Counted from the first letter of the stretch, positions 16,880 to 27,455 are shown. The stretch is DNA of 57,931 nt from Phaeodactylibacter sp. (GCA_024102975.1 JAGFJD010000319.1:1-57931), one strand, 5' to 3'. Notes: a model not told the origin generated them from the letters alone. Numbers and translations: made by a program.

Positions 16880-18445
16880 TCAGAACATCAACCATTTCAA
16901 GACCAGCAGGGCGGTATAGGGGTTGGGCGGGCGCTCGGTAGCGCCGCCGTTGACCAGCGGGCTGTCGTAGAAATCCCCCAGCCAGAGGTATGCGGCATGC
17001 AGCTCCAGCTGCATGAAGACCCCGATCTGGTAACCGATCTTCAGGTTGGATTCGAGCCCTATTACCTGGCCGCCCTGCAGGGGTTCGGCATTGCTCAGGG
17101 CTGCCGCCGCTCCGATCTTGCCGGAGAGCTTGTAGGGGATTAAATCCCGGCTGAGGTTGATCGTTCCGGCCGTGAGGCCATAACCCAGGTTGGAAAGGTC
17201 GGTCACGGCGGCAACGTAGCGGTTGACCACGTTGGCGTGGGGGAAAAGCAGGTAGGCGCCGTGGCTGACGTGCAGGCCGGCGGGGGTGCCCCAGGTGTTG
17301 CCGGTCATCACGCCGGTGTATTTGTCATCGGCGATGCCGTTGTCGTCGCCGGTGGTGTAGATCAGGTCCACGGAGATGGCGTCGTCCGGGGTTTTCCCGT
17401 AGCGGTAGGCCGCCCGCAGGTTGGCGCCCAGGCCGCCGATGCTGGGGCCGTCTTCCCAGGTGTCTTTGGCTTTAAGCTGGGTGGCGCCCAGGTTGTAATT
17501 GAGGTACCCCGTCAGGCTCAGCTGGTCCATCATCTGGTTTTCGTTATACCCGAAGTAGGTGCCCAGCCAGGCCACGTCTGCCCGGTATTCGGAACTGCCG
17601 AACCGGAACCGGAAGGTGCCGTTGTAGTCGTTCAGGGTGCTGTTCAGCCCCTGGCCCAGGATGGAAGGCCCGCCCTGGCCGTTCGACCGGTCGCGGACGT
17701 AATACGCGGAGCCGCCCCAGTGCCACTTCCTGCCCAGCGCCTGCCGGTAATTCAGCTCCAGGAGGTGGACGTCGTCGTCCTTTTGTATGCTGTTCTCGTA
17801 GAGCTGGTAGAAGCCGGCTTTCCACTTGTAGTAATCGGCGTCGCGGCGCAGGGTGATGCCGACGCCGTCGGTGCCCCAGTAGTTCAGGCGGTAGGCGGAG
17901 TGGAGCATCTGGTCGAAGAAGGTGCGGTAGGGATTGTGGGGGGTGTCGTACATCCGCTGCAGGCCGATGTTGAGGGCCCAGCCCGGCGCGGGGATTAGTT
18001 CCACCTCGACATTCTGGGTTTGCAGGTTGACCTGGTCGGCAGAGGGGCCGCCGCCGAAGTTGCCGCCGGTGCCGTAGGCTACGTCGCCCCAGGTGAAATC
18101 GATCTCGAAAGAGGCCCGCAGGATGGCCCGCCCGTCGAACAGTTTGGGCTGGTAGATGAAGAAGGGCAGGATGCGTTGTTCGAAGTAGGAAGAGGTCAGC
18201 GTATCGCTGGTAGTGGTCGTGTTTTGTCCGTACAATCGGCCAATCACCTGCCCGCGCAGGAAGTCGTTGGTGGGGTAAATATTGCTGTTGACGTAGTGGT
18301 TGTAAAAGAAAGCGATGTACTGAAACTCCTTATTGGCCTTTTCCGGGACTTTCCTTTCCAGCCGCTCGAAATAAGGGGGTGCCTGGGCAATGGCGGAAGT
18401 TGAAACCAAAAGGAACAACCAAAGCCAGAAGTGTTGGTTTTTCAT
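16880..18445 (-). CDS. Outer-membrane beta-barrel protein, alginate-export/porin-like
   Basis: 521 residues from the ATG at 18445, chosen because it opens a signal peptide (KNQHFWLWLFLLVSTSAIAQ). The mature protein shows alternating amphipathic strands rich in Tyr, Trp, Gly and Asp (RRDADYYKWKAGFYQLYENS; WHWGGSAYYVRDRSNG; LSLTGYLNYNLGATQLKAKD) and ends with an aromatic residue (LKWLMF), as outer-membrane barrels do. The overall look is of the alginate_exp/long-chain porin group. No export or polysaccharide gene is adjacent, so the substrate is unknown. Confidence 0.75.
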   Translation of the reverse strand: MKNQHFWLWLFLLVSTSAIAQAPPYFERLERKVPEKANKEFQYIAFFYNHYVNSNIYPTNDFLRGQVIGRLYGQNTTTTSDTLTSSYFEQRILPFFIYQPKLFDGRAILRASFEIDFTWGDVAYGTGGNFGGGPSADQVNLQTQNVEVELIPAPGWALNIGLQRMYDTPHNPYRTFFDQMLHSAYRLNYWGTDGVGITLRRDADYYKWKAGFYQLYENSIQKDDDVHLLELNYRQALGRKWHWGGSAYYVRDRSNGQGGPSILGQGLNSTLNDYNGTFRFRFGSSEYRADVAWLGTYFGYNENQMMDQLSLTGYLNYNLGATQLKAKDTWEDGPSIGGLGANLRAAYRYGKTPDDAISVDLIYTTGDDNGIADDKYTGVMTGNTWGTPAGLHVSHGAYLLFPHANVVNRYVAAVTDLSNLGYGLTAGTINLSRDLIPYKLSGKIGAAAALSNAEPLQGGQVIGLESNLKIGYQIGVFMQLELHAAYLWLGDFYDSPLVNGGATERPPNPYTALLVLKWLMF

Positions 18446-18580
18446 GCCAGGGTTGGTTTTAAGAAAAAACTGCGTGAATGCGGACGGCAAGGCTGATGCG
18501 GGGGCGCAAAGGGACGGCAAAAACTGCACTTCGTCTTTGCGCCCCGCATATATCCTTACCAGGTGTTTTTCAGAAAAGGA

Positions 18581-19159
18581 TTATTCTATGCGTTCGTAGA
18601 CTTGTACGTTAAACATGCCGAAGGCCCCTCCGCTGGTACTGCCAAACCCGGCGGCAGCCGTGGGCGGGGTAGCGCCAATGTCCGGCGATGTCTGGGCGAT
18701 TTCGTACTTCATGGTCTTGTCCGTAATCTCAAAAATACCTTCCGAGGTAAGCGCGGCAGGAGAAGTCTGGTTGACCTCGATCTCCCAGATATTGCCCACT
18801 CCGCTTTCTTTCTGGGTATAGGTCCCCACCAGCGTCAGCTTGGCGCCCGTAGTGTCGTATTGCTCGACCAGATAAGTCAGGTCCGTTTTAAACTCGGCGT
18901 AAATGCTGTCGGTGCCGAACAGGTTGACCAGCAGCGGCGCAACGTTGGTTCCGGAAGACTGCCATTTGCCCTGAATGCCCACTTCGCAGGCCGGGCAATC
19001 CGGGCCGCCACAGTCCACGCCCGTTTCCTCTCCGTTTTGAATGCCATCTGTACAGGTTGCTTCCGGAGTGGGGTTCTCGTCGTCGTTGTTACAGCTCTGC
19101 CAGGTGGCAACCATTCCTGTGAGCGCGAAAAGCAGCAGGAGAAATTTAAAATTCTTCAT
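18581..19159 (-). CDS. Probable lipoprotein with cysteine-rich motif
   Basis: 192 residues from the ATG at 19159 (KNFKFLLLLFALTGMVATWQ then SCNNDDE). The signal region ends near Cys23, a likely though imperfect lipobox. Residues 36-58 hold a cysteine motif (CTDGIQNGEETGVDCGGPDC), a short module often found repeated in secreted Bacteroidota and eukaryotic proteins. The rest resembles lipocalin-like lipoproteins (IQGKWQSSGTN... YEIAQTSPDIG) with predicted beta strands. Function unknown. Confidence 0.75.
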   Translation of the reverse strand: MKNFKFLLLLFALTGMVATWQSCNNDDENPTPEATCTDGIQNGEETGVDCGGPDCPACEVGIQGKWQSSGTNVAPLLVNLFGTDSIYAEFKTDLTYLVEQYDTTGAKLTLVGTYTQKESGVGNIWEIEVNQTSPAALTSEGIFEITDKTMKYEIAQTSPDIGATPPTAAAGFGSTSGGAFGMFNVQVYERIE

Positions 19160-19649
19160 GGTGAAAAAGTTTTCGGTTTTTTTGTGATAAACAAAATCAT
19201 TGTCTGCCTTAAAGGCGAAATACAAAAGACTTTACCAATTTACTAAGGTAGAAAAGCCGCTGCTGATAACGGCAACGCTACAGAAAAAAAAAGGGTTGAC
19301 TTATCACATCATTCCGGATGAAAACGGACCAAGTTTTAAGGGCTGTCCACAATACAGGAAGGTTCGTTCTTTTTCCTTCTCTGCTTTCTAAAATTCATTG
19401 CCTGACAGTTTCCGGAACAGCAAGCCGCCTTTTGTTTTTAAGATTTTGATAGTCAATTAATTGCCTGAAAATTCTTCTGCCTGGTACCAAATAACGGCAC
19501 CGCGCCTCAGGCTGGCAAAGGGAAAAGGCGCAAAAAGGAAATCAGGGTTGACTGAATGGCTGCCGCAGGCAGGTTTTCCAATGAAGGCCAGGCAGTAGGG
19601 ATGCCAACTTGTCAGCCGGATTCTGTTTTCCAGGGCATAGCGGTTAGTC
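19160..19649. other. Long intergenic region upstream of hsp20
   Basis: No credible gene. It contains a short GC hairpin around 19502-19533 (GCGCCT...AGGCGC) and several T-rich stretches, but no clear terminator. It presumably carries the promoter of the minus-strand lipoprotein gene and possible activator sites for the sigma-54-like promoter downstream. Confidence 0.4.
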
Positions 19650-19665
19650 TGGCATCGAATTTGCA
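19650..19665 (+). promoter_or_regulatory. Sigma-54 (RpoN) type -24/-12 promoter upstream of hsp20
   Basis: TGGCATCGAATTTGCA matches the TGGCAC-N5-TTGCA consensus with the invariant GG (19651-19652) and GC (19663-19664) separated by exactly 10 nt. The preceding base is C, as preferred. Transcription would begin near 19677, about 80 nt before the hsp20 ATG. Confidence 0.6.
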
Positions 19666-19676
19666 CTACAGGAAAA

Positions 19677-19758
19677 TGCGTGATGAAAATCGGTTTTAAA
19701 AAACCGCTTTTTAATTGTTTGACGATCCTATTGTTTAACCTTTAAAAAGGAGGTAATT
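19677..19758 (+). promoter_or_regulatory. hsp20 leader: terminator-like hairpin and masked strong Shine-Dalgarno
   Basis: A hairpin CGGTTTTAAAAAACCG (19691-19706) followed by CTTTTT lies early in the leader and looks like an attenuator. Just before the ATG is AAAAAGGAGGT, a full anti-16S match, rare in this window. CCTTT immediately upstream can pair with AAAGG of it, so an A/U-rich hairpin could hide the ribosome site as in RNA thermometers. Structure is inferred by eye. Confidence 0.4.
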
Positions 19759-20205
19759 ATGAAACTGATGAGAAGTAATGTCTTTCCGAGCCTTCCCCAG
19801 TTCTTCGACGATTTCTTTACCAAAGAATTCCTCGATTGGGGTTTCCAGAACAACTCTGCCACCGAGACGACCATTCCGTCCGTAAACGTCATCGAGTCCA
19901 ATGACAGTTTTACTGTCGAAATGGCAGCTCCCGGCATGACCAAGAAGGATTTTCAGATCGAGCTCGAAAATGAAATCCTGAAGATCACTTCGCGGAAGGA
20001 AACAGAAGATGAACTCCGGGAAGGGCAGCGCTACACCCGGCGCGAGTTCAGCTACCAGTCCTTCCTGCGCACCTTCCGCCTGCCCAGGAGCGTGGTCGAC
20101 GATTCCAAGATCAAAGCGAGCTATGAAAACGGCATCCTTCGGATTCTTATCCCGAAGCGGGAGGAAGCCAAGTTGCCCGCTCCCCGGAAAATTGAGATCA
20201 GGTAG
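19759..20205 (+). CDS. Small heat-shock protein, Hsp20/alpha-crystallin family
   Basis: 148 residues. A variable aromatic N-terminus (FPSLPQFFDDFFTKEFLDWG) precedes the alpha-crystallin domain (about 40-135: PSVNVIESNDSFTVEMAAPG; YTRREFSYQSFLRTFRLP; ENGILRILIPKRE). The I-x-I-like tail motif (IEIR) is at the extreme C-terminus. It is an ATP-independent holdase binding unfolding proteins. The start is fixed by the strong Shine-Dalgarno. It precedes groES-groEL on the same strand but has its own terminator, so it is a separate unit in a chaperone cluster. Confidence 0.95.
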   Translation: MKLMRSNVFPSLPQFFDDFFTKEFLDWGFQNNSATETTIPSVNVIESNDSFTVEMAAPGMTKKDFQIELENEILKITSRKETEDELREGQRYTRREFSYQSFLRTFRLPRSVVDDSKIKASYENGILRILIPKREEAKLPAPRKIEIR

Positions 20206-20225
20206 GTGAACGAGCCTGCGCTTTT

Positions 20226-20271
20226 CAATCCGGCAGCCGCCGGGAATATGCCGGCTGCTGGATTGGCTTTT
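20226..20271 (+). terminator. Terminator after hsp20
   Basis: A long stem (CAATCCGGCAGCCG with CCGGCTGCTGGATTG, one bulge) followed by CTTTT. Confidence 0.8.
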
Positions 20272-20323
20272 AAAGTCAATTGCGTAATGATTTATATTCT
20301 TCCTTTAAAATCAAAGTTGAGAC

Positions 20324-20611
20324 ATGAGCAAAGTGAATTTCAAACCGATTAACGACCGGGTAGTCGTCAGGCCGCTCCCGGCAGAAGAAATGACAAAAGG
20401 CGGTATCATCATCCCGGATACGGCCAAGGAAAAACCGCAGCAAGGCGAAGTGATCGCCGTCGGGCCGGGCAAAGAAGGCAACAAACTGAATGTCCATGTC
20501 GGCGACCGCGTGCTCTACGGCAAGTACGCCGGCCAGGAGTTGAATTTTAATGGCGACGACTACCTCATCATGCGCGAGGATGACATCCTGGTAGTCGTAA
20601 GCGAAAACTAA
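20324..20611 (+). CDS. groES: Co-chaperonin GroES
   Basis: 95 residues; heptameric lid of the GroEL folding chamber. Begins SKVNFKPINDRVVVRPLPAE, contains the mobile loop (EEMTKGGIIIPDTAKEKPQQ) and the roof/dome segment VLYGKYAGQELNFNGDDYLI. Directly followed by groEL (53-nt gap), forming the usual operon. No CIRCE (TTAGCACTC-N9-GAGTGCTAA) element is visible upstream. Confidence 0.97.
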   Translation: MSKVNFKPINDRVVVRPLPAEEMTKGGIIIPDTAKEKPQQGEVIAVGPGKEGNKLNVHVGDRVLYGKYAGQELNFNGDDYLIMREDDILVVVSEN

Positions 20612-20664
20612 TGTATTCCTTTAGAAAATCATTTATTCACTAACCTGAAAAAAAGACCATTCTT

Positions 20665-22299
<1,635 letters not shown>

Positions 22300-22352
22300 T
22301 TGCGAGCAGGTTTCAGTTGAAGGGGCGGGGTTTTGGCCTTGCTCCTGTCCTT

Positions 22353-22393
22353 TCCCCGGCGCGAAGCAGCTCTTCGCGCCGGGGATTTTTTTT
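22353..22393 (+). terminator. Strong terminator after groEL
   Basis: A perfect stem TCCCCGGCGCGAA / TTCGCGCCGGGGA with a 6-nt loop, followed by eight T. A second small hairpin (GCCACTT/AAGTGGC, 22400-22415) follows. Confidence 0.95.
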
Positions 22394-22557
22394 GGACGGG
22401 CCACTTTTAAGTGGCTCGTAATTAGAATAACGTGAGGTTGGTTTATTGCTAGGTACCGGGTGGCAATGGTTGCACACCAGGACCGCCAGCCATTTGTCTT
22501 CGGCGACAAGAATGTTGTCGGGTTCTATGGTTTAGCCTGTCAGAGAATGATGTTCTA

Positions 22558-25500
22558 TTACTTCTCCCACGCCGGCAGCCGGCCCGGCGTATACGGCGCG
22601 CCGGCTGTTTCCAGTGCCTTTTCCAACTGCGAAATTTCTTCGTCGATGGATGCAAGAGCGGACAAAATGCCCTCTAACCCGCCGGCAGCTTCCTCGTAGG
22701 CCCGCTCAAAGGTAGCAGTCTGGCCGGAAGTCGTCGTCCATAAGTTGGCCGTGATGAGTTCGGCCTTGCCCTTCAGCGAAGTGCGGGCCTGGCCTTCGTA
22801 TTTGGACAACAGCGGGTCGCCGTTCAATTGCTCGTTGAGGGCTTTCAACCCTTTGGATATAGTGGAGAAGGCAGCAATCCATTGGGCTTCCATCGCCGGA
22901 ACGGCCAGGATAGCTTGTTCGAGGTATGGCAGTTTGTCCTGCAGGTGGCTGCGGTGGGCGTCGGCCGCCATGGCTGCCCGGGCCAGCGCGGCAGTTTTGC
23001 GGTTGAAGGCATCCAGGGCTTCCCGGTTTTCGGCAGGCAGGCTATTGAGGCCCAGCGGCCGGCATACAAACGATTGGGGCCCGGCCAGTTGTTTCATCTC
23101 GCCGTTCTCGTATTTTGAGAGGGTTAGCTGATAGGTGCCCGGCGCGGCCATATAACCCAGGTCCGGGCTGTTCCAGGGGACCGAGCTGTCGAATGGTTTT
23201 AACGAAATCGCTGCAACCGGGCTGTGGCGGAAGTCCCACACCAGGCGCTGCACGCCTCCGGAAATGGGTTGTTTAATCGTTCTCACCATTCGCCCTTCTT
23301 CGTCGGTGATCGTAAACAACAGGAAAGGCGTTTCCTCTTCCTTTTCTTTCCGGAGCGTTTCGTAATCGGGATGCTTTATGTCCTCGCCAGCCTCCTGCAG
23401 TTCTTTTTCGGCTTCCCGGCGTTGCTCTTTAAGGGATTTGGGCTTTTCTTTGATGTAATAGGTAAAAACGGCGCCCACCTCCGGATTGGGCGCGGTGTAA
23501 TAGCCGGCGCCCTGGAAGCCTACCCCCGGAAAACCGAAGGGGTCGGCTTCGATGAACATCAGGCCGTCTTCGATGGGAAACAGGGCCGCCTCCTGTTGCA
23601 GGAGTTCCGGCGTGAGGCGGCGCAGGGGTGAGTAATCGTCCAGGATGTATACCCCCCGGCCGAAGGTGGAGACGACGAGGTCATTTTCTTCCCGTTGCAG
23701 TTCGAGATCCAGGACGGCTACTGCGTTGGGGATGCCGGTTTTGAGCTTCACCCAGTGGGGTTCCGGCGTATTGGAAACGAACACGCCCTCCATGGTACCG
23801 GTGAAGAGCAGGTTGGGGTTGACGTGGTCTTCGCCTACCGTAAAAGTACATCCGCTTTCCGGCAGGTTGGCGTTGATCCGGGACCAGCTTTGCCCCCCGT
23901 CGGTGGTTTTGTATAAATAAGGCTCGAAGTTGCCGCCGAAGAAATCGTGGCAGGCAGCGTAGGCCACCATTTTGTCGTGTTGCGAGGCGACGATGTGGTG
24001 GATGCGGGCGTATTCGGGCAGGCCGCTGAGCCGGCCCCGTTGCCAGGAGGCGCCGCCGTCGTGGGTATAGTGCAGCAGGCCGTCCGCCGAGCCGGCAAAG
24101 AGCATGTTTTCGTCCAGGGGAGACTCCGCCAGGGTAGCGATCTGGGCCAACGAACCCTTGTTTGCCAGCTCGTCGATGCTCCAGCTGCGGCCCATGAGGC
24201 GGTGCATCTCCTGTGGCACTCCGCGGGTCAGGTCGGGGCTGACCTCCCTCCAGGCGCCGCCCTGGTCGTCGGTGCGCAGCACTTTATTGCCGGCGTGGTA
24301 GAGGCGTTTGTTGTCATGGCGGGAGACCAGCAGCGGGGCGTCCCAGTCGAAGCGGTAGGCGGTGTCGCCCGTTTCATAGCTTTTGATGAAGAGGCGTTCT
24401 CCGCTTCGTTTGTCGTAGCGGTACAGGCCGCCAAACTGATACTGGGAATAGACGATGTTGGGGTCTTTCCAGTCCACCTGGGTTTCGAACCCGTCGCCCG
24501 CAACCGTGAAGTACCAATCCGAATTGCTGATGCCGCCGGAGTTGACGGTCCGGGAAGGGCCGCCGAGGCTGAGGTTGTCCTGGGTGCCGATGTAGACGTT
24601 GTAAAAGGGTTTGGCGTTATCCACCGTCACCTTATATGCCTCGGCAATGGGGATGTTGGCCTTGAAATCCCAGGTTTGCCCCATATCGAAGGTCTCGTAG
24701 ACGCCCCCGTCGCAACCGGACAGCATATGGCGGTTGTCGGTGGGGTCGATCCAGAGGGTATGGTTGTCTACATGTTTTTTGTCTTCTCCGAGGTTGGCCC
24801 AGGTTTTGCCGCCGTCGGCGCTCACCTGGGTGAAGATGTCCATGGCGTATACCCGGTTGACGTCCCGGGTGTCGCAGAACAGTTTTTGCATGTAAAAAGG
24901 ATAGGCCGTGCTGTAGCTGCTCTGCTTGGCCCAGCTGGCGCCCCGGTCGGTGCTTTTGTAAATGCCGCCCTCCTCCTGGGCATGCACCACGGCGTACAGC
25001 ACGTCCGGGTCCGCCGGAGAGATGGCCATCCCGATGCGGCCGACGTTTTCCTGGGGCAGCCCTCCTTTCAGGCGTTTCCAGTTGGCGCCGCCGTCGGTGG
25101 TTTTGTAGATGCCGCTTTCATTGCCGCCAGAGATGATGGTGTAGAGGTAGCGCTGGCGCTGGTGGGCCACAACGTACAGGACATCCGGGTTGCGGGGGTC
25201 CATGTGGAGTTCCCAGCAGCCGGTGTGCTCGCTGATGGACAGCACCGGCGCCCAACTGTTTCCGCCGTCGGTAGTTTTGTAGACCCCTCTTTCCCCTCCG
25301 GAAGCCCGGTGCGGGCCATAGGCGGCCACCCAAACCACGTTGGGGTTATCGGGATGCACGATGATGGCACCAATGTGCTGGGATTCCTTCAGCCCTTTGT
25401 TTTCCCAGGTTTTGCCGCCGTCTTCGCTTTTGTAGATTCCATCTCCGGGAATGACGTAGGAATGGGCGTTGTTCTCTCCGGTCCCGGCCCAGACGACGTT

Positions 25501-25830
25501 GGGGTTGTTGGGGTCCAGCGTGACGGCGCCCATAGCGAAGGCGGTTTGGCCGTCGAACAGGGGAGAGAAGGTAACCCCGCCGTTGGTAGTTTTCCAGAGC
25601 GAGCCGTGGCCGGACGCCACGTAGTATTCGCTGTGGTCTTCCGGGTTGACGTCGATGTCGATGATCCTGCCTCCGGTCACCGCCGGGCCGATGCTCCGGA
25701 AGGAAAGGCCCGGGAGGGATGCTTTTTCCAGGGAAAGCGGTGTATCATTCTTTCCGGCCTCTTTCTGGGCGGGGAGGTAACCGGAAAAGAGCAGCAGGAA
25801 AAAAGCAATGGTTGCGATAAAGCGTGTCAT
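22558..25830 (-). CDS. Exported sortilin/BNR-repeat (Asp-box) beta-propeller protein
   Basis: 1090 residues from the ATG at 25830, which opens a signal peptide (TRFIATIAFFLLLFSGYLPA). Many Asp-box repeats of the SxDGGxTW type are visible (KTTNGGVTFSPLF, YKSEDGGKTWENKG, YKTTDGGNSWAPV, YKTTDGGANWKRL, YKTTDGGQSWSRI), forming one or two multi-bladed propellers as in VPS10/sortilin-like or xyloglucanase-like proteins. After about residue 750 come a beta-sandwich-like region and a C-terminal helical domain (KTAALARAAMAADAHRSHLQ). Common in Bacteroidota as a secreted protein of unknown substrate. In-frame codons further upstream are rejected for lack of a signal. Confidence 0.85.
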   Translation of the reverse strand: MTRFIATIAFFLLLFSGYLPAQKEAGKNDTPLSLEKASLPGLSFRSIGPAVTGGRIIDIDVNPEDHSEYYVASGHGSLWKTTNGGVTFSPLFDGQTAFAMGAVTLDPNNPNVVWAGTGENNAHSYVIPGDGIYKSEDGGKTWENKGLKESQHIGAIIVHPDNPNVVWVAAYGPHRASGGERGVYKTTDGGNSWAPVLSISEHTGCWELHMDPRNPDVLYVVAHQRQRYLYTIISGGNESGIYKTTDGGANWKRLKGGLPQENVGRIGMAISPADPDVLYAVVHAQEEGGIYKSTDRGASWAKQSSYSTAYPFYMQKLFCDTRDVNRVYAMDIFTQVSADGGKTWANLGEDKKHVDNHTLWIDPTDNRHMLSGCDGGVYETFDMGQTWDFKANIPIAEAYKVTVDNAKPFYNVYIGTQDNLSLGGPSRTVNSGGISNSDWYFTVAGDGFETQVDWKDPNIVYSQYQFGGLYRYDKRSGERLFIKSYETGDTAYRFDWDAPLLVSRHDNKRLYHAGNKVLRTDDQGGAWREVSPDLTRGVPQEMHRLMGRSWSIDELANKGSLAQIATLAESPLDENMLFAGSADGLLHYTHDGGASWQRGRLSGLPEYARIHHIVASQHDKMVAYAACHDFFGGNFEPYLYKTTDGGQSWSRINANLPESGCTFTVGEDHVNPNLLFTGTMEGVFVSNTPEPHWVKLKTGIPNAVAVLDLELQREENDLVVSTFGRGVYILDDYSPLRRLTPELLQQEAALFPIEDGLMFIEADPFGFPGVGFQGAGYYTAPNPEVGAVFTYYIKEKPKSLKEQRREAEKELQEAGEDIKHPDYETLRKEKEEETPFLLFTITDEEGRMVRTIKQPISGGVQRLVWDFRHSPVAAISLKPFDSSVPWNSPDLGYMAAPGTYQLTLSKYENGEMKQLAGPQSFVCRPLGLNSLPAENREALDAFNRKTAALARAAMAADAHRSHLQDKLPYLEQAILAVPAMEAQWIAAFSTISKGLKALNEQLNGDPLLSKYEGQARTSLKGKAELITANLWTTTSGQTATFERAYEEAAGGLEGILSALASIDEEISQLEKALETAGAPYTPGRLPAWEK

Positions 25831-25947
25831 AAGCTGGTTTATCTGGTTTTGCGGCATCAATATACGCAACTCTGGCGGGATGAGGGGGTTTTTATTGCTT
25901 GTGTAGGGAGGGCTATGCCCCATCCACACACTATTAGACATTTTTCT

Positions 25948-26082
25948 GGGCACAGAGTACGCCGACCTGCCTGCCGCGAGGCGCGGCCTTGCAGGCAGGG
26001 AAGACACAGAGTCGCGATTATCAATGGAAAACACTCCGTGTACTCTGTGTTGATCTCAGTGCTCTCTGTGTCCAAAACCATT
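25948..26082. repeat. Word repeats (ACACAGAG / CTCTGTGT) as an inverted repeat, with an embedded hairpin
   Basis: CACAGAGTACGC and ACACAGAGTCGCG on the left face CTCTGTGT words on the right (near 26045 and 26068), so the words can fold back on each other. Inside is a 9-bp hairpin (CCTGCCTGC / GCAGGCAGG, about 25971-26002). The region separates the divergent sortilin-like and Fic genes (512-nt gap) and holds no gene. Confidence 0.65.
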
Positions 26083-26271
26083 TTGTCCAGTGGTGTGCCC
26101 CATCCACCCAGTTTTTGGTTAAAAGTACAGCCCGAGATTTATGGTACCCGCAAAGGCATCGGCATTCACTTCCGGGTCCCATACCCGATATTTGGTGATG
26201 GTCAGCAGGTTTTGCCCTGAAAATATCGAAACATTGTATTTGTCTGTTCTCTGTCTCCCGCTAGACGAAGT

Positions 26272-26342
26272 GAGCCGAATAGAAGTTGTATTCGGCTCAA
26301 AAAAAACCTAATTTTGAGCCGAATAATCCAATTTTTCGGCTC
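26272..26342 (+). promoter_or_regulatory. Duplicated palindromic operator (GAGCCGAAT...ATTCGGCTC) upstream of fic
   Basis: Four copies of a 9-nt half-site alternate in orientation: GAGCCGAAT 26272-26280, ATTCGGCTC 26290-26298, GAGCCGAAT 26316-26324 and TTTCGGCTC 26334-26342 (one mismatch). Each pair forms the same 27-bp inverted repeat with a 9-nt spacer, and the second begins 44 bp after the first, close to four helical turns. The last half-site abuts the ATG. Binding should block initiation; the natural candidate is the winged-helix domain of the Fic protein itself (inference). Confidence 0.7.
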
Positions 26343-27452
26343 ATGCGCTACAATTGGCAACAAGAAGACTGGCCCCGATTTAGATATAGCCTGGACGATA
26401 TGGACGAGGCGCTTTTCGCTTTTGCAGAAAGCCAGGGCCGTATCAGCGGGCTGCTAAAGGCGCTATCGGAAGAGGAAAAGGCCCAATCCGTCATCGACAT
26501 GATGATCGCTGAAGCCATAAAGACCTCAGAGATAGAAGGGGAGTTTTTGAGCCGGCAGGATGTGCTTTCTTCCATCCGGAACAATCTGGGGTTGAACCAT
26601 CCCCCAGAGAAAGTGAGGGACAAAAGGGCGGAGGGCATTGCTCGCCTGATGATCAGCGTAAGAGAGACCTACAATGAAGAACTGAATAAAGCCATGCTAT
26701 TTTCCTGGCACTCCATGGTTATGGAGGGCAATAACCGGGTAAACAGAGGGCAATGGAGAAGCAGTGAAGATCCGATGCAGGTGGTTTCGGGAGCGGTGGG
26801 AAGAGAAATTGTTCATTTCGAAGCGCCGCCTTCTTCCCGCGTGCCGAAGGAGATGGAAAATTTCATCGCCTGGTTCAATAAAACCGCACCGGGGGAGCTA
26901 CAGGAGATATTTCATGCGCCGGTTCGTTCGGCCATTGCCCACCTGTACTTTGAAACGATCCATCCTTTTGAAGATGGCAATGGCAGGATCGGCAGGGCCC
27001 TTTCCGAAAAAGCCCTCTCCCAGGGAATTGGCCGGCCCGTGGTGTTGAGCTTGTCGAAAACCATTGAAGCCGGCCGGAAAGGCTATTATGAAGCGCTGAA
27101 AACAGGGCAGCGGTCCAATGAGATCACTGGGTGGATCCGTTATTTTTTACAAGTCATCCTGGATGCTCAGGAGCAGGCGGAAGAGCAAATTGATTTCACC
27201 TTAAAAAAAGCCAGGTATTTTGACCGTTTCACCGGCCAACTGAACGCTCGCCAGGAAAAAGCCCTTCGCCGGATGCTGGAAGAAGGCCCGGCGGGCTTTG
27301 AGGGCGGAATGAATGCCAGAAAGTACATATCAATCACAAAGGCTTCCAAGGCTACCGCCACCAGAGATCTGCAAAAGCTGGTGGAACTGGGAGCGCTCAT
27401 TGTCATCGGCGGAGGGAGGAGCACCCGGTATGAGGTTCGGTGGGAGTTGTAG
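26343..27452 (+). CDS. Fic-domain protein with DUF4172 and winged-helix C-terminus
   Basis: 369 residues. N-terminal DUF4172 (YNWQQEDWPRFRYSLDDMDE), then the inhibitory motif T61-SEI-E65-G66, then the Fic core with HPFEDGNGRIGR at 207-218 (catalytic His207). Fic enzymes usually move AMP from ATP onto Ser/Thr/Tyr of target proteins; the built-in inhibitory helix marks a self-inhibited class II enzyme. Residues about 310-369 look like a winged helix (ISITKASKATATRDLQKLVE). The ATG at 26343 is chosen because the longer TTG start falls inside the operator repeats. Autoregulation is likely. Confidence 0.9.
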   Translation: MRYNWQQEDWPRFRYSLDDMDEALFAFAESQGRISGLLKALSEEEKAQSVIDMMIAEAIKTSEIEGEFLSRQDVLSSIRNNLGLNHPPEKVRDKRAEGIARLMISVRETYNEELNKAMLFSWHSMVMEGNNRVNRGQWRSSEDPMQVVSGAVGREIVHFEAPPSSRVPKEMENFIAWFNKTAPGELQEIFHAPVRSAIAHLYFETIHPFEDGNGRIGRALSEKALSQGIGRPVVLSLSKTIEAGRKGYYEALKTGQRSNEITGWIRYFLQVILDAQEQAEEQIDFTLKKARYFDRFTGQLNARQEKALRRMLEEGPAGFEGGMNARKYISITKASKATATRDLQKLVELGALIVIGGGRSTRYEVRWEL

Positions 27453-27455
27453 CTG

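Noticed and set aside
20280..20330. CIRCE/HrcA operator upstream of groES
   Set aside because: No TTAGCACTC-N9-GAGTGCTAA or close variant is present.
25831..26034. 68-residue N-terminal extension of the sortilin-like protein
   Set aside because: It is encoded by word repeats, and the internal ATG at 25830 opens a clean signal peptide.
23947..26220. 757-codon open frame antisense to the sortilin-like gene
   Set aside because: Biased valine/glycine/alanine composition and no motifs; typical antisense artefact of the repeated Asp-box codons.
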